Source: Chloroflexota bacterium
GTDB taxonomy: Bacteria > Chloroflexota > Limnocylindria > Limnocylindrales > CSP1-4
Reading direction: 5' to 3'
Assembly (NCBI GenBank): GCA_016875645.1
Contig: VGPE01000044.1
Location: 1-15,300, forward strand
Length of the DNA stretch: 15,300 bases
Positions 12,986 to 15,300 of the stretch are shown piece after piece. Under the pieces are notes generated by a model. It did not search any database. It saw only the letters and a list, made by a program, of their open reading frames with translations, and had not been told where the DNA came from. The first letter of the stretch is position 1; the number at the start of each line of letters is the position of its first letter. The translations under genes and the position numbers were made by a program.

Positions 12986-13804
12986 ATGCCGAAAGAGATC
13001 CAGCAGATCCTGGATACGATCAGCCAGTTCTGGGACAGCCCCGTCGTCCAGTTCGGGCTCCGTGCCATCGGGCTCTACATCGTCGTCCTGTGGTTCGCCG
13101 CCGCCTACTGGGCATTCCGCGACATGCAGCTGCGGACCGCCAATCCGATCCTGCCGTACCTCGCTGCCGGCCTGATCATCCTGTTCAGCCCCATCCTGTT
13201 CCCGTTCGCGATCGTGGCCTACAAGATCGTCCGGCCCCAGGAGAAGATCGGCGAGGTCTACGAGCGCACGCTGGCCGAGGAGGCCCTGCTCGCAGAAGTT
13301 GAAGCGGTCAAGAGCTGCCCGACCTGCGCCCGCCGTGTGAACGACGAGTGGATCATCTGTCCCACGTGCCGCACGCGGCTCAACCGGGTCTGTCCCAACT
13401 GCAGCCGGCTGGTCGGACTGGACTGGTCGTTGTGCGCATGGTGCGGGCGGGACTTCGAGCGCCCGCTCGCGGCCGTTGAGCCGATTCACGAGCCACGCGA
13501 ACGGCTCGGCGTCGGCCGGCGCGACGTCATTGGTCCGCCCGACGAGGCCGACGAGTATTCGCGCGAGGGTCTGGCGGGCGCGAGCTGGCTGCCGCCCGAG
13601 GCATCAGGCGACGAACCGAGCGGGCAGCCGGCCCGTGGCGGTGCCCCTGCGCTCGCTCGTATGACGCGTCCGCCCACCGCGACCGGACCCGAACCGCAAC
13701 GATCCCGGGACGGGGTTCTCCCCGCCGGCGACGGGTCTGCCCCTCGCTCGGGGACGTCAGGCTCCGTCCGGCGCCGCTCGCCCGGCTCCAACCCGGAGCA
13801 TTGA
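12986..13804 (+). CDS. Membrane-anchored protein with four CxxC zinc knuckles
   Basis: The 272-residue product has two helices (about 23-44 and 55-82), the second ending in a KIVRPQEKIG turn, then a coiled-coil-like stretch (YERTLAEEALLAEVEAV). A double zinc ribbon follows: CPTC 111-114, CPTC 125-128, CPNC 136-139 and CAWC 150-153. The last 110 residues are charged, Pro/Gly-rich and probably disordered. The zinc ribbons should lie in the cytoplasm if the membrane hairpin places both ends inside. The double-ribbon part resembles DZANK-type zinc ribbons found in many membrane-tethered bacterial proteins; ligands and partners are unknown. The stop overlaps the start of the CPBP protease gene by four bases, so the two proteins are probably made together. 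Confidence 0.8.
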   Translation: MPKEIQQILDTISQFWDSPVVQFGLRAIGLYIVVLWFAAAYWAFRDMQLRTANPILPYLAAGLIILFSPILFPFAIVAYKIVRPQEKIGEVYERTLAEEALLAEVEAVKSCPTCARRVNDEWIICPTCRTRLNRVCPNCSRLVGLDWSLCAWCGRDFERPLAAVEPIHEPRERLGVGRRDVIGPPDEADEYSREGLAGASWLPPEASGDEPSGQPARGGAPALARMTRPPTATGPEPQRSRDGVLPAGDGSAPRSGTSGSVRRRSPGSNPEH

Positions 13805-14808
13805 GCGAGCCCTTCCGGGAAGGCGCAGCGGAGTTCAGTCCGCCCGGGGAACCCGCGCGACGGGCAGTCTTCTCCATGGAGGGCCGCGCCGCGCCCGGCC
13901 TCTATCTCCTGGGCTGGCTGGCCGCCGGGCTCGGCCTCGCCCTGTTCATCGTCGCCGCGGGCACCTCGTCCGGTGGTCTCGCCGGCCTCGGCCTGACGCT
14001 GGGAGCTGCTGCCCTCCTGTCGCTCGGGCTCGTTTCGGCCGCCGGTGCGCAGGGCGCCCAGCGGCGGGCGGACGGCGTGGCGGCCTATGTCGGCCCATCG
14101 CCGTTCCTGGTCTTCGCGGCCAGTCTGCCGATCACCGTCCTGCTGGTGATCGTGATCGTCGGCGGGGCCTCCATCGCCGGCCTCGATGCGCTGTCCCCCC
14201 TCGGCGCGCTCGTCCAGGTGCTGCTGACCGCCCTCGTCTACGCGGGCCTCGTCAGGCTGCTGGTCGTCGGACCGGTCGCGTTGTCATGGGCCGAGATGGG
14301 GCTGCGGAGCCTGCCACCGACACGGATCCTGGGCGACGCGATCTGGGGCGCGACCTTCGCCCTGCCGGTGATCTTCGTGACGTCGATCGTGGCGGCGCTG
14401 CTGGTCGGTGGCCTCGGGACCACGCCCGACAGCCCGCTGCCGCCCAGTGGCAATACCGAAGGCTTCCTCATCAACCTGGTGTCGGGCGCGCTCATCGCAC
14501 CGATCGGCGAGGAGATCTTCTACCGCGGCTTCGCGCTGACGGCATGGGCACGGACCATGTCCCCGCGGGCGGCGATCCTGCGCAGCGCCATCTTCTTCGC
14601 GTTCGTGCACATCCTCACAGTCAGTGGCGCAACGTTCACCGAGGGCGCCTCGCAGGCACTGATCGCGTTTGCCGTCCGCCTCCCGATCGCGCTGGCGCTG
14701 GGTTGGGTCTTCCTGCGCCGCGGCTCGCTGTACGCCGCGATCGGGCTGCACGCGGCGTTCAACGGGATCCTGCTCGTCGTGTCCCAGGCCGCCGCCGGCG
14801 CCGGCTGA
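13801..14808 (+). CDS. CPBP family intramembrane metalloprotease
   Basis: The 335-residue polytopic protein has about eight hydrophobic segments and all three CPBP (Abi, Rce1-like) motifs: EEIFYR at 237-242 (EExxxR), FAFVH at 266-270 (FxxxH) and HAAFN at 317-321 (HxxxN). In this family the glutamates and histidines form the metal-dependent active site in the membrane. Bacterial members process or modify membrane-bound peptides, and some serve bacteriocin immunity or sensory pathways. The TTG start at 13801 overlaps the previous stop (TTGA), with CGGAG just upstream, a typical coupled arrangement; an ATG at 13876 is the alternative. The first 30 residues before the first helix are hydrophilic. 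The substrate is unknown. The zinc-ribbon membrane protein next door is a natural candidate partner, which is inference. Confidence 0.88.
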   Translation: MSEPFREGAAEFSPPGEPARRAVFSMEGRAAPGLYLLGWLAAGLGLALFIVAAGTSSGGLAGLGLTLGAAALLSLGLVSAAGAQGAQRRADGVAAYVGPSPFLVFAASLPITVLLVIVIVGGASIAGLDALSPLGALVQVLLTALVYAGLVRLLVVGPVALSWAEMGLRSLPPTRILGDAIWGATFALPVIFVTSIVAALLVGGLGTTPDSPLPPSGNTEGFLINLVSGALIAPIGEEIFYRGFALTAWARTMSPRAAILRSAIFFAFVHILTVSGATFTEGASQALIAFAVRLPIALALGWVFLRRGSLYAAIGLHAAFNGILLVVSQAAAGAG

Positions 14809-14922
14809 CGCCTTCTCGGGGCGGTTTCCGGCCCGTCCGGGTCGGCCGAGCGCCGGGGATGCGTCGTGGTGAATGCCCGGATACGTGCCAGCGAAGGGCC
14901 GGTCGCTACCGTCATCCCTGTT

Positions 14923-14975
14923 CCCGGTCACCGGATGGCGGGAGGATTCGGCGGGCTTCCGTCGTCCGGTCCGGG
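14923..14975 (+). promoter_or_regulatory. Bulged inverted repeat before radC
   Basis: CCCGG-TC-ACCGGA (14923-14935) pairs with TCCGGT-CCGGG (14965-14975): 11 pairs with a 2-base bulge around a 29-base loop. It lies 18 bases before the radC ATG and 114 bases after the protease stop. It could be an operator or leader hairpin; no promoter box is clear in this 185-base gap. Confidence 0.3.
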
Positions 14976-14993
14976 GACATCCTCGGAGGTGGC

Positions 14994-15300
14994 ATGGTCC
15001 CGGATCGATCATCGCTGGCAACCAGAACGGGATCGGCGCCGCGGCGCATCCGCGAGCTGCCCGCGCCGGAGCGACCGCGCGAGCGCCTGGCGCAGCGTGG
15101 CGCGACGAATCTCTCCTCGGCGGAGCTGATCGCTCTCGTGTTGGGTTCCGGCTCGCTGGGCCGGAGTGCGGTGGACATCGCGCAGGACGCCCTCGCCAGG
15201 CACGATGGGTTGACGGGCCTCGCCCGGGCGTCAGGCCTGGAGCTCCAGGCCATCGCGGGTGTCGGCCCGGCCCGGGCCGGCCAGCTCGAGGCGGCATTCG
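14994..15300 (+). CDS. radC: RadC family (JAB/MPN domain) protein, N-terminal part
   Basis: The frame is open from the ATG at 14994 to the window edge (102 codons). IRELPAPERPRERLAQRGATNLSSAELIALVLGSGSLGRSA and VDIAQDAL are the conserved beginning of RadC, and GLELQAIAGVGPARAGQLEAAF is its helix-hairpin-helix, which is expected to contact DNA. The catalytic-like JAB (JAMM) domain would follow downstream. RadC is widespread; the long-assumed role in DNA repair is unproven and the protein is often treated as of uncertain function. GGAGGT (14985-14990) lies 3 bases before the ATG, slightly close but clear. Residues 1-17 precede the family core. Confidence 0.85.
   Translation, partial: MVPDRSSLATRTGSAPRRIRELPAPERPRERLAQRGATNLSSAELIALVLGSGSLGRSAVDIAQDALARHDGLTGLARASGLELQAIAGVGPARAGQLEAAF

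Noticed and set aside
12952..13302. An ATG-started frame overlapping the start of the double-zinc-ribbon gene
   Set aside because: Its product is an Arg/Pro-rich shadow; the frame from 12986 has membrane helices and ordered CxxC motifs.
14284..15297. A 337-codon minus-strand open frame opposite the CPBP protease and radC
   Set aside because: The plus strand has complete CPBP motifs and a RadC N-terminus; the minus product is Arg/Pro/Gly-rich without features.

Overview
The window is very GC-rich bacterial chromosome with dense, mostly short-spaced genes, GTG and TTG starts as well as ATG, and long spurious antisense reading frames of the kind high GC produces. A GuaB3-type IMP dehydrogenase, a deazaflavin-type (F420-like) oxidoreductase, a group II truncated haemoglobin, a UPF0182 giant membrane protein and an actinobacterial-style sensor kinase together suggest a high-GC, Gram-positive-like lineage. 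My best guess is Chloroflexota (Limnocylindria-like) or, less likely, Actinomycetota. This placement is inference. I saw no tRNA, rRNA, CRISPR array, insertion sequence or phage gene. It looks like an ordinary core-genome stretch, not a mobile island.

Layout. 1-373: end of guaB3. 384-1733 (minus): a membrane sensor histidine kinase that stops just after its phospho-acceptor H-box and ends in a tail resembling the C-terminus of a NarL/LuxR-type response regulator. 1895-2146: small single-pass membrane protein. 2164-2601: DUF385/Ddn-like oxidoreductase. 2602-2934: gene-free, with a short direct repeat and two hairpins. 2935-4002: four-Asp-box sialidase-like beta-propeller. 4069-4452: truncated haemoglobin. 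4468-5160 (minus): uncharacterised DUF1444-like protein. 5161-5521: divergent gene-free region. 5522-7363: guaA with an unusual N-terminal extension. 7464-7967: small double-CxxC protein. 8047-8505: unknown. 8571-11918: UPF0182 protein. 11937-12887: polytopic membrane protein. 12986-13804: membrane-anchored protein with four CxxC knuckles. 13801-14808: CPBP intramembrane protease, overlapping the previous gene by four bases. 14994-15300: start of radC, cut by the window edge.

How the genes relate. guaB3 and guaA both act in purine nucleotide synthesis (IMP to XMP to GMP), but they lie about 5 kb apart with unrelated genes between. From about 8.5 to 14.8 kb every gene is on the plus strand, and four of the five encode membrane proteins or envelope-related proteases. 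The UPF0182/membrane-protein pair and the CxxC-protein/CPBP pair each look translationally coupled.

A recurring feature is a -10-like hexamer (TAGCGT, TAGAAT, GACAAT, CAGAAT, CATCCT, TATACT) 6-10 bases before the start codon. This suggests that many transcripts here are leaderless or nearly so. The most unusual single object is the kinase/response-regulator junction at about position 446. I did not find convincing evidence for an entirely new multi-gene system.
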